From positions 1 to 25,953 of IMG/VR virus record IMGVR_UViG_3300032087_000869: 25,953 nt of DNA; one strand, given 5' to 3'. Position 1 is the stretch's first letter, and the number at the start of each line of letters is the position of its first letter. This document shows positions 1 through 8,080 of the stretch, in pieces. The DNA is from a virus. The translations under genes and the position numbers were made by a program. The notes under the pieces are model-generated. The model made no database searches. It was given only the letters and a program-made list of their open reading frames with translations, and had not been told where the DNA came from.

Positions 1-125
1 AAGGCTATGTTGAAGGTAATGTGCAATGGGTCTTGTCGGAAATTAATATGATGAAGCAACAGTACTCACAGGAAAGATTTATAGAATTGTGTTGTGCTGT
101 AGCAGATAAAGTAAATGGTGATTAA
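1..125 (+). CDS. HNH homing endonuclease, C-terminal fragment (cut by window edge)
   Basis: An open frame runs in from the left edge (frame starting at base 3) and ends with TAA at 123-125, giving about 40 residues. It reads GYVEGNVQWVLSEINMMKQ and then a short helix ending in ELCCAVADKVNGD. The GYVxGNVQWV...IN.MK pattern is typical of the last part of phage HNH endonucleases, where the Asn of the HNH fold sits in the GN-QWV stretch. The catalytic His residues would lie off the left edge. The stop touches the start of the next gene (TAAATG), so this nuclease gene sits inside the virion operon, as free-standing phage HNH genes often do. Confidence 0.6.
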   Translation, partial: GYVEGNVQWVLSEINMMKQQYSQERFIELCCAVADKVNGD

Positions 126-2687
126 ATGTTTAATTTAGATTTCTCAGGGTTGTTTGGTGGAGGTGGTTTTGCTTTGGATACGTCCAAGTTTAACTTCGAC
201 GCCTATAAAGCTCCTGAAGCAAAGAAAGAGGCTGTTGTAGACCCTGTAGACGTCGTTAGCGATAAGTCACCAACACCTAACGTAGAAGTCTTAGAAGGCG
301 CAGGTACTGTTGCTGTAACTAAGCCTGACCCTATTACACAGGCTATAGAGGCTCTGAAAGGTAAAGACCTATCTAATGACTTTAATGTTAACCCTATAGC
401 TCCAACTCCGGTGGCTATACAGCCTGTAATTCCCACACCTGTAGCGCCTACACCTGTAGCTCCTACACCTGTAACACCTACTCCGACAGAACCTACACCT
501 GTAGCTCCTACACCAGACCCTATTGCAGAAGCTATACAGACTGTTAAGCCTCTTGAGATGCCTAGTTTAAGTGGGCTTGGTGGTATTAGTGGTTTTGATG
601 TTACTAATAAGTCTGTTGATAATATGTTGTCGGAAGCTGAGACAAATAAAACCATTTTAAATCCTTTGATTGCAGATATTGATAAATTTAATGTAGGAGC
701 AGGACAAGCAGGTTTAATTAATACTACTACGGCAGATGATTTAAAAAAATACGTAGGAACTTCTGAGTTTTCCAATATAGTTGACCAATATTCTCAAGCT
801 CGTGTTGGCGAGCAGACGGGTGGTTGGGATGGTATGGCATCAAGAGAAGTGTTAAATGCTTTAGGTATTCCTCATTCTTTTGAAACTCAAGACGAATTTG
901 GTAGAACTTCTGTATATAACTTTGACGAACAAACTAATAATTTTGAATTGGTTAATGAGTATGGGGGCACTACAAAAGAAAATGAGATTATAAAAACTGT
1001 TTCTCAAGCGGCTGCTACTGCGGTACTTACGGCAGGTATAGGTACTTCTCTTAGTTCTAGTTTTGCTATAAGCTCAACAGCTGGGCAGGCGATTGCAGCA
1101 GGGGCTGTATCTGCAGCTCAAGGTAATGACTTAGAAGAAGTTATTATCTCAGCAGCGACAGCAGGTTTAGCTGAAGAGGTTAAAGCGGCACAGACAGCAG
1201 CAGAAGCAGTAGACGCTACTAAAGACGTAATAGCCTATGCAGACACTATTTCAGCTATTGAATCAGGTGTGGATATTGTTAAAGCTGTAGATAATGGTGA
1301 TGTATTAGGGGCTATTTCAAGTACGTTAGACTTAACAGGTAACGGCTCACCTGCTAGTTATATTAAAGATGCGTTAGGAACAACGGATGCACAGACAGCA
1401 GGTATTCTTAAAGTTATTGACAAACAACTACAAGGTGAGAGCTTAGATGATAGTGTTAAGTCAGGAGCTGCTGCATGGATTAAAGAAGGTGGTATTAAAG
1501 AATTAGACCTTGACATGGACTTTGGCGACGGTGATTGGGAGACACCAGAAGCTATTAAAGCTATTGGCGATAAGCTAGTAGAAGGTGCTTCATGGGCGAA
1601 TGAGAACTTTATAAAACCTGTTGTTAACACTGTTGAGACGTTAGGTGCAGGTGCTATAGAAGCAGCTTCACAGGCTAATCAGTTTGTACAGCGTGAAGTG
1701 ATTGATGAAGTTCAAGTGCTTATGTCTGAACAAAACCAAACATTCCAAGCAGCTATAGAGCCTATAAAAGAAGAGTTCTCACAACTAAATCAAAGTGTAC
1801 GTACAGATTTAGCTAACTTTGACAAAGAGTATTTACAGCCTGTTAAGGAAGAGATTTCAGTTATAAATCAAAATGTCAGAAATGAATTGGCATTGTTTGA
1901 TGATGAAACTCTACAGCCTATAAAGGAAGATATTGAAAATGTAATTACAAAAGTAGACACAACGTTAAGTGCGTTTAATCAAGATTACATTAAACCAATT
2001 GACGAAAAACTATCACAAACAAACAAAGATGTACGTGACCAGTTAGCTACTTTTGACAAAGACTACCTACAACCAATTAAACAGGACTTGTCAGATACTA
2101 ACAAGGCTTTTCAACAAGATATAGATGAAATACAACTAGCATTGTCAGAGCAGAATCAATCGTTTAGAGAGGGATTGTCAGGCTTTGAAGATACATATTT
2201 AAACCCTGTCAAGGAAGATGTTAAGGCATTAGCAGGGGATTTAAAGACTGGTCTATCTGACAGTAATCAGTATGTGCGTGACCAGTTATCAGGCTTTGAA
2301 GACGACTATTTAGACCCTATAAAAGATGACATTGAAACGATGGCAGGCAACTTGAAAGATGGCTTGTCTGACACTAATCAGTATGTTCGTGACCAGTTGT
2401 CTAGTTTTGATGATGATGTTTTACAGCCTATCAAGGGACAAATAGAAAGCGCCATAGAAAGTATTAGTGGTCTTGATGTGGATATGGGTGGTGTTCAAGA
2501 TATGTTAGGTAGTTTGTGGGATTCCATAAATGGTCTAAATACAGGTCTTGCTGCTACACAAGAAAAGTTTGGTAGACCTAGTGCTGACAAGAGTCCATTG
2601 GTTAAAATGCGTACACAATACGGTGAACAGTATGAGTTTGAAGACTTGAGAAACAATCCTTTGTTAAATAATGAATTTTTATCTTGA
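126..2687 (+). CDS. Large repeat-rich virion structural protein (tail or internal virion type), 853 aa
   Basis: No named family is recognised. The protein has three visible parts. Residues about 90-135 are a proline-rich linker built of five-residue PTPVA-like units. Residues about 288-352 are an Ala/Gly/Ser-rich hydrophobic stretch (QAAATAVLTAGIGTSL onward) of the kind seen in phage injection or tape-measure-like proteins. Residues 540-773 are a coiled-coil-like repeat with eight copies of F(D/E)xxxLxP(I/V)K, first every 25-26 residues (540, 565, 591, 617, 643) and later at 687, 724 and 761, the last steps being 37 residues. ATG follows directly on the upstream stop; there is only a weak ribosome site (GGTG). 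Its place just before the tail tube genes argues for a tail-associated or internal virion component. A tail-fibre role is possible but I see no receptor-binding or pectate-lyase-like motif. The stop codon overlaps the -35 of the next promoter. Confidence 0.8.
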   Translation: MFNLDFSGLFGGGGFALDTSKFNFDAYKAPEAKKEAVVDPVDVVSDKSPTPNVEVLEGAGTVAVTKPDPITQAIEALKGKDLSNDFNVNPIAPTPVAIQPVIPTPVAPTPVAPTPVTPTPTEPTPVAPTPDPIAEAIQTVKPLEMPSLSGLGGISGFDVTNKSVDNMLSEAETNKTILNPLIADIDKFNVGAGQAGLINTTTADDLKKYVGTSEFSNIVDQYSQARVGEQTGGWDGMASREVLNALGIPHSFETQDEFGRTSVYNFDEQTNNFELVNEYGGTTKENEIIKTVSQAAATAVLTAGIGTSLSSSFAISSTAGQAIAAGAVSAAQGNDLEEVIISAATAGLAEEVKAAQTAAEAVDATKDVIAYADTISAIESGVDIVKAVDNGDVLGAISSTLDLTGNGSPASYIKDALGTTDAQTAGILKVIDKQLQGESLDDSVKSGAAAWIKEGGIKELDLDMDFGDGDWETPEAIKAIGDKLVEGASWANENFIKPVVNTVETLGAGAIEAASQANQFVQREVIDEVQVLMSEQNQTFQAAIEPIKEEFSQLNQSVRTDLANFDKEYLQPVKEEISVINQNVRNELALFDDETLQPIKEDIENVITKVDTTLSAFNQDYIKPIDEKLSQTNKDVRDQLATFDKDYLQPIKQDLSDTNKAFQQDIDEIQLALSEQNQSFREGLSGFEDTYLNPVKEDVKALAGDLKTGLSDSNQYVRDQLSGFEDDYLDPIKDDIETMAGNLKDGLSDTNQYVRDQLSSFDDDVLQPIKGQIESAIESISGLDVDMGGVQDMLGSLWDSINGLNTGLAATQEKFGRPSADKSPLVKMRTQYGEQYEFEDLRNNPLLNNEFLS
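397..522 (+). repeat. Proline-rich pentapeptide coding repeat (PTPVA units)
   Basis: About six consecutive 15-base units of the cctacacctgtagct type encode PTPVA, PTPVT, PTPTE and PTPDP. This is a flexible linker inside the 853-aa protein. The near-identical DNA units could expand or contract by slippage. Confidence 0.8.
1743..2444 (+). repeat. Eight-copy coiled-coil repeat, period 26 then 37 residues
   Basis: The motif F(D/E)xxxLxP(I/V)K recurs with its Phe at residues 540, 565, 591, 617, 643, 687, 724 and 761 of the 853-aa protein. Steps are 25, 26, 26, 26, 44, 37 and 37. The difference between 26 and 37 is exactly 11 residues, one hendecad turn of a right-handed coiled coil. Most units also carry NQxVRDQL or a variant before the Phe. 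Confidence 0.8.
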
Positions 2688-2712
2688 CATTTAAACAAAA
2701 ACATGCTATAAT
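2684..2712 (+). promoter_or_regulatory. Strong sigma-70 promoter P1 with extended -10
   Basis: A perfect TTGACA (2684-2689) is followed by a 17-base spacer and a perfect TATAAT (2707-2712), preceded by TGC, which makes an extended -10. The -35 overlaps the stop codon of the 853-aa gene. The start point should fall near 2719, about 20 bases before the ATG of the next gene, so the leader is very short. This would drive the tail tube and internal virion genes using host RNA polymerase. Confidence 0.88.
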
Positions 2713-2716
2713 ATAT

Positions 2717-2726
2717 ACTATATAGT
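2717..2726. promoter_or_regulatory. Palindrome ACTATATAGT over the P1 start point (possible operator)
   Basis: This perfect 10-bp palindrome begins four bases after the P1 -10 box, so it covers the expected start of transcription. The identical palindrome sits three bases after the -10 of the primase-helicase promoter at 22617-22626. The shared placement suggests a common regulator site, but it may simply be AT-rich start-region DNA. Confidence 0.45.
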
Positions 2727-2739
2727 AAGGAATAAACAG

Positions 2740-3390
2740 ATGACATATTTACAGTTGGTTAACAGTGTACTTCGTAAGTTAAGAGAAGATGAAGTAACAA
2801 CCGTTAACGAAAACGATTATAGTAAACTTGTTGGTGATTTTGTTAATGACGCTGTAAAGTTCGTTGAAGCCTCTTGGGATTGGTCTTCATTACGTACAGC
2901 CATTGACATAACAACTGTTAACAATACTAAGACATATTCATTAACTGACTTCGGTATACGTGGTGAATTAATGTCTTTGTACAACGTTACAGAAAAACAA
3001 GAGATACGACAACGTACAAAAGCTTACATTAAAGATAAGCATTACAAAGACCCTGATAACACTACAGGTAAACCACGTTACTTTGCATTCGACGGAACAG
3101 ACGTTAACAACGATACACAAGTTACATTCTATCCTACACCTAATGATACGTATGTGTTAGAAGCTAATGTTGTGTTACGTGATACAGACTTAACAGGCGA
3201 TTCAGACACTACAAAGCTACCTACACAGCCGATTGTTCAACTAGCGTTTGCTTACGCTTTACGTGAACGTGGCGAAACAGGTGGTCAGAATGCAATGGAA
3301 CAGACCGTTATAGCCAATCAAGACTTAGCCAATGCTATTGCTTTAGATGCAGGTAATAATGGCGGTGAGCTTGTATTTGACGTACTTTAG
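2740..3390 (+). CDS. Head-tail adaptor / tail tubular protein A (T7 gp11-like)
   Basis: At 216 residues this matches the size of gp11-type proteins of T7-like phages, which form the ring that joins the portal to the tail nozzle. The N-terminus (MTYLQLVNSVLRKLREDEV), the following YSKLVGDFVNDA and the DWSSLR stretch are typical of the family in marine podophages, as is the C-terminal ALRERGETGG. The start has the ribosome site AAGGA nine bases upstream and is the first ATG after promoter P1. It lies ahead of a tail tube B-like gene, the usual order. The identification rests on overall pattern recognition, not on a catalytic motif. Confidence 0.8.
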   Translation: MTYLQLVNSVLRKLREDEVTTVNENDYSKLVGDFVNDAVKFVEASWDWSSLRTAIDITTVNNTKTYSLTDFGIRGELMSLYNVTEKQEIRQRTKAYIKDKHYKDPDNTTGKPRYFAFDGTDVNNDTQVTFYPTPNDTYVLEANVVLRDTDLTGDSDTTKLPTQPIVQLAFAYALRERGETGGQNAMEQTVIANQDLANAIALDAGNNGGELVFDVL

Positions 3391-3399
3391 GAGATATTA

Positions 3400-4905
3400 A
3401 TGGCAAAGCCACTACAAAGTATAGTTATACAAGCACCGGGCTTTTACGGCTTAAATACACAGGACAGCCCAACAGGTCTTACTGAACAGTTTGCTCTGAC
3501 GGCTGAGAATTGTGTTATTGATAGATTTGGTCGAATAGGTGCTAGAAAGGGCTATCAGTTCTTAAACACAACAAGTGATGCTGTTGTTAGTATGCACGAG
3601 CATATCAACGCTGATAGCTCTTCAGAGCTGATTAGCGCAACAGCCTCAGCAATCTATAAAGGTGAAGAAACACTCACTGACATAACACCTACGGGCTATA
3701 TAGTTAGTGATGGACAGTACAACTATGCTACACTAAACAACATTACATACATCTTCCGTCAAGGTACAGACCCTTTGTATTATGACGGTACAACGTGTGA
3801 TTTAGTTAGTAATCATCCTAACTACGCAGGTACTGTGCCACAAGGTAACATACCTTTATCAGCCTTTGGTAGATTGTGGGTAGCAGATGGTACAGTTGTG
3901 TACTTCTCAGACTTGTTAATCGGTGCAGCTTGGAATACAGGCTCGTCAGGTAGCATAGATGTTAGCAAGGTGTGGACAGGCGGTAGTGATGTTATTACTG
4001 GCTTAGCTACACACAACAACTTCTTGTTCATCTTCGGTAAGCGTCAGATAATTGTATACAGCGGTGCTTCAGACCCTGCAACAATGGAACTAGCAGATAC
4101 AATAGTTGGTATAGGCTGTTTAGAACACAGAACAATACAAAACACAGGTAGTGATTTAATATTTCTATCAGAAACAGGTGTTCGCTCAATCAACCGTACA
4201 ATACAAGAAAAGTCAGCACCTATTGGTGATATGTCTAAGAATGTGCGTAATGAGTTGGGTAGTTACTTGACAGCAGGCTATAGCTACGGTTCAGTCTATT
4301 CACCTGATGAAGCTTTCTACTTATTGAACATCCGTGGTGCAGGTGTTGTGTATGTATTCGATATGCGTGGCAACTTAGAAGACGGTTCAAGTCGTGTAAC
4401 ACGTTGGAACGCTATTAACCCGTTATGCTTGCTATACAGGACTGTAGAGAATGACGTACTGATTGGTAAAGAAACAGGCGTTACAAAATACACAGGGCAT
4501 TTAGATGGTGTGACAACGGATGGTTCAGGTGGTAGTGGTTATCAAATGTCCTACTTCACAAACTATTTAGACTTTGGAGCACCTTCTAACTTGAAGATGC
4601 TTAAAAACTTAAAGATAACATTTATTGGCGGTAGTGACACAGGCGTTACATTAAACTACGGCTACGATTATGACTTCGCTTACAAGAAACGAGCGTTTGT
4701 ATTACCGGAACAGAACATTGCTGAATTTGGAATTGCAGAGTTTGGAGTGGGTGAATACAATCAAGGGATACTGGTTAACAGACCAAGTGTTAACGCTTCA
4801 TCAGCCGGTGCAGTTGTACAGCTAGGTGTCGAAGTTAACATTGAAGGTAGTCCAATTTCTGTTCAACGAATAACAGCACAATCCGTATTAGGAAGGGTAG
4901 TATAA
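3400..4905 (+). CDS. Tail tubular protein B / stabilisation protein-like (501 aa)
   Basis: The N-terminus MAKPLQSIVIQAPGFYGLNT, followed by QDSPTGL, AENCVIDRFGRIGARKG and later GRLWVADGTVVYFSDL, is characteristic of a conserved podophage tail nozzle or 'stabilisation' protein that occupies the gp12 position after tail tube A. The remainder is rich in beta-strand-like alternation, consistent with a propeller-like nozzle protein. It starts nine bases after the tail tube A stop, with ribosome site AGGAG, and its TAA overlaps the next ATG (TAATG), so the two are in one operon. At 501 residues it is shorter than T7 gp12 (about 794). The role is known by family and position; direct homology to T7 gp12 is not demonstrated here. 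Confidence 0.75.
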   Translation: MAKPLQSIVIQAPGFYGLNTQDSPTGLTEQFALTAENCVIDRFGRIGARKGYQFLNTTSDAVVSMHEHINADSSSELISATASAIYKGEETLTDITPTGYIVSDGQYNYATLNNITYIFRQGTDPLYYDGTTCDLVSNHPNYAGTVPQGNIPLSAFGRLWVADGTVVYFSDLLIGAAWNTGSSGSIDVSKVWTGGSDVITGLATHNNFLFIFGKRQIIVYSGASDPATMELADTIVGIGCLEHRTIQNTGSDLIFLSETGVRSINRTIQEKSAPIGDMSKNVRNELGSYLTAGYSYGSVYSPDEAFYLLNIRGAGVVYVFDMRGNLEDGSSRVTRWNAINPLCLLYRTVENDVLIGKETGVTKYTGHLDGVTTDGSGGSGYQMSYFTNYLDFGAPSNLKMLKNLKITFIGGSDTGVTLNYGYDYDFAYKKRAFVLPEQNIAEFGIAEFGVGEYNQGILVNRPSVNASSAGAVVQLGVEVNIEGSPISVQRITAQSVLGRVV

Positions 4906-5138
4906 TGGCTAATTACACTAAAACAACAAACTTCACAGCAAAAGATGCACTAACCTCTGGCGACCCTGCTAAGGTGATTAAGGGTGCTGAGTTTGACGTA
5001 GAGTTTAACAACTTATCAACAGCAGTTAACAGCAAAGCTAACACAAACAACGCTGTATTAACAGGTACAACGACAGCCGTTTCGGTAACTGTCTCTGGTA
5101 CATTAGAAGCAGGTACTATTGACGGAGGTTCATACTAA
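4905..5138 (+). CDS. Small virion protein resembling a tail-fibre N-terminus (77 aa)
   Basis: This short protein begins MANYTKTTNFTAKDALTSGD, a start shared by many longer podophage tail-fibre or appendage proteins, and continues through an EFDVEFNNLSTAVNSKA segment that in those proteins is the virion-attachment part. Here it stops after 77 residues with a Thr/Val-rich tail, so either it is a stand-alone connector or the distal fibre is encoded elsewhere. The ribosome site GGAAGG precedes the ATG, which overlaps the stop of the tail tube B-like gene. Its own stop overlaps the next start. No frameshifted continuation of a fibre was seen downstream. Confidence 0.65.
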   Translation: MANYTKTTNFTAKDALTSGDPAKVIKGAEFDVEFNNLSTAVNSKANTNNAVLTGTTTAVSVTVSGTLEAGTIDGGSY

Positions 5139-8080
5139 TGAGTTTATTAGGTGATTTATGGGACAGTATTACAGGTAATGTAGGCAGTATAGCAGCAGGC
5201 GCAACAGGCTTGGCAGCTACGAATGCCGCTATCAATCAAGGTAAAGGCGACTTAGAGGCTATACAGAACGATTTAATGGCACGTTCAGGCGTGACAGCAG
5301 GTGATACATCATTAGCTGAACAGATTGCAGGTGGTACAACATTTAAACCATTCACTGTTACTTCTGGTGCAGGGACGGGTACGTTTGGTGACGAAGGGCT
5401 AACAATCTCACAAGACCCTAACCAACTAGCTCTACAGCAACGAGCTGCAGATATGATGGGTGGTGTAGGTCAAGGCGTTTATGGCTTAGGTAATACAAGT
5501 GCTAACGCATTCCAACAGGCTCAACAGGCTATGAATGCTCGTAGCGGTATGGGTACTCAACGCCTCGGTAGCATGTACACTTCAGCAGGACAACAACAAA
5601 TAGCTGATGCACAGTCACCTGCAGAGTTACAACGCTTACAAACAGCAATGACACAACAGGGCTTAACAGCTTCTGGACAGCCTTCTGCAGGCTTATTAGG
5701 CTTACAAGGTCTGACAGGTCAAGCAAACTTCGCAGGCAGCGGAGCAGACGTTACAGGCGCATTTAGCGGTATACAAGCACCGGGTGTTTCTGACGTTGCA
5801 GGCGGTATAGGCGCACAAGCTACACAGAACATGAACTTTGGTGCACAAGCGCCTAATGTTGCAGGGATGTTTAGTGGTATTAGTGGTAGTCCTTTCCAAA
5901 CAGGTGCTGCACAGGCTGTACAGAATCAAGCAATGGGTGGCATTAACGCAGCAGGTCAATATGCTAATGTTGGTGGTGCTTTTGCAGGGGTTAACGCTCC
6001 TAATGTACGTACAGGCGCAGGTAGCTTAGCAGGACAAGCTTTAGGTCAAGCTAACTTAGGCGCACAGGCACAAGACGTGTCAGGCGCTTACAGTGGTATT
6101 ACAGCACCTAATGTATCAACTGCTTTAGGTGGTTTAGCTTCACAGGCTCTTGGTCAAGCTAATCTAGGCGCTGCAGGTCAAGACGTTAGCGGTATGTTAT
6201 CAGGTGTTGCACCATCACAGTTTAGTGGTAATGCCGGACAGTTAGCAAGTCAAGCACTTGGTCAAGCTGATTTAGGTGCACAGGCTCAGAACGTACAAGG
6301 TGCATTTGCAGGTATTGATGCTCCGTCAACACGCACAGGTGCAGGTGAATTTAGCCAAGGGTTATTAGCACAAGCGCAACAGGCTTTACAAGGTGATACA
6401 CTAACAGCAGAGTCAATCTTTGACCAAATCAGAGCTACACAGACACCGGAAGAAGAACGTCAACGTATTGCATTAGAGAATCGTTTAGCCGCTCAAGGTC
6501 GTTTAGGTGTTAACACAGCGGCTTATGGTGGTACACCTGAACAGCTCGCTATGGAGAAAGCACAAGCAGAAGCTCGTAATGCTGCTTCACTACAAGCTAT
6601 CGGCATGGCTGACCAGTTGGCTACATCACAACAAGCAAGAGCTGCAGAGCTTGGTCAGATGGGCTTATCTGGTGAACAGATTCAAGCACAACTTGACAGT
6701 GAAGGTTTTGGTCAACAAATGCAACTTGGTCAGGCTAGACTGTCTGAAGCAACGACACAAGAATCATTACAATCAAGTGTTCAGCAACGTCAAGCACAGC
6801 TTGCTCAGTTAGGCTTATCAGCCGACCAAATACAGAATCAATTAGCTTCTGAAGGGTTTGGTCAGCAGTTGCAAATGGCACAGGCAGGTATGCAGTCTGC
6901 ACAGCTACAGAGTCAATTAGACAATGAAGCTATGAGTAGACAAACACAACTTGCTCAGCTAGGTATGTCAGCAGAACAAATCCAACAGCAAATGTTGTCG
7001 GAAGGTTTCAGCCAAGAAATGGCACTAGCAGCAGGTCAGTTACAGACTGCACAAACTCAAGAGGCTTTACAGTCAAGTGTCACACAGCGTCAGAATCAGT
7101 TAGCTCAATTAGGTTTGAGTGCAGAGCAGATTCAAGCGCAGATGGACGCAGAAGGGTTTGGACAGGCTATGCAGCTTGGACAAGCGGATTTACAGACTGC
7201 ACAGCTACAGAGTCAGTTACAGAATGAAGCGCAAGGCAGAGCTAATGAATTAAGACAAATGGGCATGAGTGCTGAACAAGTACAAAACCAATTGTTATCA
7301 GAAGGCTTTAGTCAGGACATGGCTATTGCAGGTGCTAACTTACAAGCTCAACAAGCTCAATCAGCGTTACAGTCTGAGATGCAAAACAGACAAGCACAGT
7401 TAGCACAACTAGGGTTGTCAGCAGAGCAGATACAAGCACAGTTGGAGAGTGAAGGATTTAGCCGTCAGATGCAATTAGGACAAGCTAACATTGGTGCTCA
7501 ACAGGCTCAATCAGCGCTTGACACAGAGTCACAGGCACGTGCTTCACAGCTTGCACAGCTTGGTATGTCTGCTGAACAGATTGCTTCACAGCTACAGTCT
7601 GAAGGTTTGTCACGTCAACAGTCGTCTGCACAGTTGGCTGCACAGATTGCACAGACCGGTGCAGGTATTAGTGCACAGCAACAACAGCTTGGTCAAGGTA
7701 TGCTTGGTTTAGGTATGCAAGCTCAAGAGTTAGGCGGTCAGTTAGGAATGCAAGACTTAGCACGAGCACAAGGTATGTTCGAGATGGGTCAGCAAGCTGC
7801 TGCATTACCTACACAGCTAGATAGTCAGCGATTAGCTAACATAACACAAGCTCTAAATGCATCGGGTATTCCGTTACAGCAACAGCTATCTATGTTACAG
7901 CCTGCACTACAGCAAGCTCAGTTACAACAAGCAGGTCAATTAGCAGGTACAAGTGCGTTAAGTCAATTAGGTACTGCCGAATTAGGTATGCTGAAAGAGT
8001 TAGGACTTGGTGGCGCTACATTGGATGCAGAGTTGTTACGTGCTATTAGTAATATATTCGTAGGCGGAGGTTCACAATAA
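5138..8080 (+). CDS. Gln/Ala/Gly-rich repeat virion protein, internal or tail type (980 aa)
   Basis: No named family is assigned. After a short N-terminus (MSLLGDLWDSITGN, then a hydrophobic Ala/Gly segment) the protein is mostly two tandem repeat systems. Residues 194-410 hold six copies of a 36-residue unit of the form GQANLGAQAQDVSGAYSGI. Residues 501-850 hold seven copies of a 50-residue unit of the form RQxQLAQLGLSAEQIQAQL followed by SEGF. The C-terminus is Gln-rich helix ending in IFVGGGSQ. The composition and place between tail and injection-type genes suggest an elongated internal core or tail protein delivered with DNA, but this is inference. GGAGG precedes the ATG; both this start and the next use the same GGAGGTTCA plus TAATG arrangement, showing translational coupling. 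Confidence 0.78.
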   Translation: MSLLGDLWDSITGNVGSIAAGATGLAATNAAINQGKGDLEAIQNDLMARSGVTAGDTSLAEQIAGGTTFKPFTVTSGAGTGTFGDEGLTISQDPNQLALQQRAADMMGGVGQGVYGLGNTSANAFQQAQQAMNARSGMGTQRLGSMYTSAGQQQIADAQSPAELQRLQTAMTQQGLTASGQPSAGLLGLQGLTGQANFAGSGADVTGAFSGIQAPGVSDVAGGIGAQATQNMNFGAQAPNVAGMFSGISGSPFQTGAAQAVQNQAMGGINAAGQYANVGGAFAGVNAPNVRTGAGSLAGQALGQANLGAQAQDVSGAYSGITAPNVSTALGGLASQALGQANLGAAGQDVSGMLSGVAPSQFSGNAGQLASQALGQADLGAQAQNVQGAFAGIDAPSTRTGAGEFSQGLLAQAQQALQGDTLTAESIFDQIRATQTPEEERQRIALENRLAAQGRLGVNTAAYGGTPEQLAMEKAQAEARNAASLQAIGMADQLATSQQARAAELGQMGLSGEQIQAQLDSEGFGQQMQLGQARLSEATTQESLQSSVQQRQAQLAQLGLSADQIQNQLASEGFGQQLQMAQAGMQSAQLQSQLDNEAMSRQTQLAQLGMSAEQIQQQMLSEGFSQEMALAAGQLQTAQTQEALQSSVTQRQNQLAQLGLSAEQIQAQMDAEGFGQAMQLGQADLQTAQLQSQLQNEAQGRANELRQMGMSAEQVQNQLLSEGFSQDMAIAGANLQAQQAQSALQSEMQNRQAQLAQLGLSAEQIQAQLESEGFSRQMQLGQANIGAQQAQSALDTESQARASQLAQLGMSAEQIASQLQSEGLSRQQSSAQLAAQIAQTGAGISAQQQQLGQGMLGLGMQAQELGGQLGMQDLARAQGMFEMGQQAAALPTQLDSQRLANITQALNASGIPLQQQLSMLQPALQQAQLQQAGQLAGTSALSQLGTAELGMLKELGLGGATLDAELLRAISNIFVGGGSQ
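5717..6367 (+). repeat. Six tandem 36-residue repeats (about 108 bases each)
   Basis: Units begin near residues 194, 230, 267, 303, 339 and 375 of the 980-aa protein. The core is (G)QANxGAQAxDVxGAxSGI...GxxxQAL. One unit is 37 residues long. The DNA units are diverged, so this is an old, maintained protein repeat. Confidence 0.85.
6638..7687 (+). repeat. Seven tandem 50-residue repeats (150 bases each)
   Basis: Units start exactly at residues 501, 551, 601, 651, 701, 751 and 801 with R(Q/A)xxLxQ(L/M)G(L/M)SAEQ. The second half of each unit alternates in type (TTQESLQSSV, AQLQSQLDNE, TQEALQSSV, AQLQSQLQNE, then QQAQSAL twice), which gives a 100-residue superperiod. The seventh unit degenerates at its end. 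Confidence 0.9.

Noticed and set aside
203-775. 190-aa minus-strand open frame with Gly-Val-Gly repeats
   Set aside because: It is the shadow of the proline repeat in the 853-aa gene on the opposite strand, against the direction of the operon.
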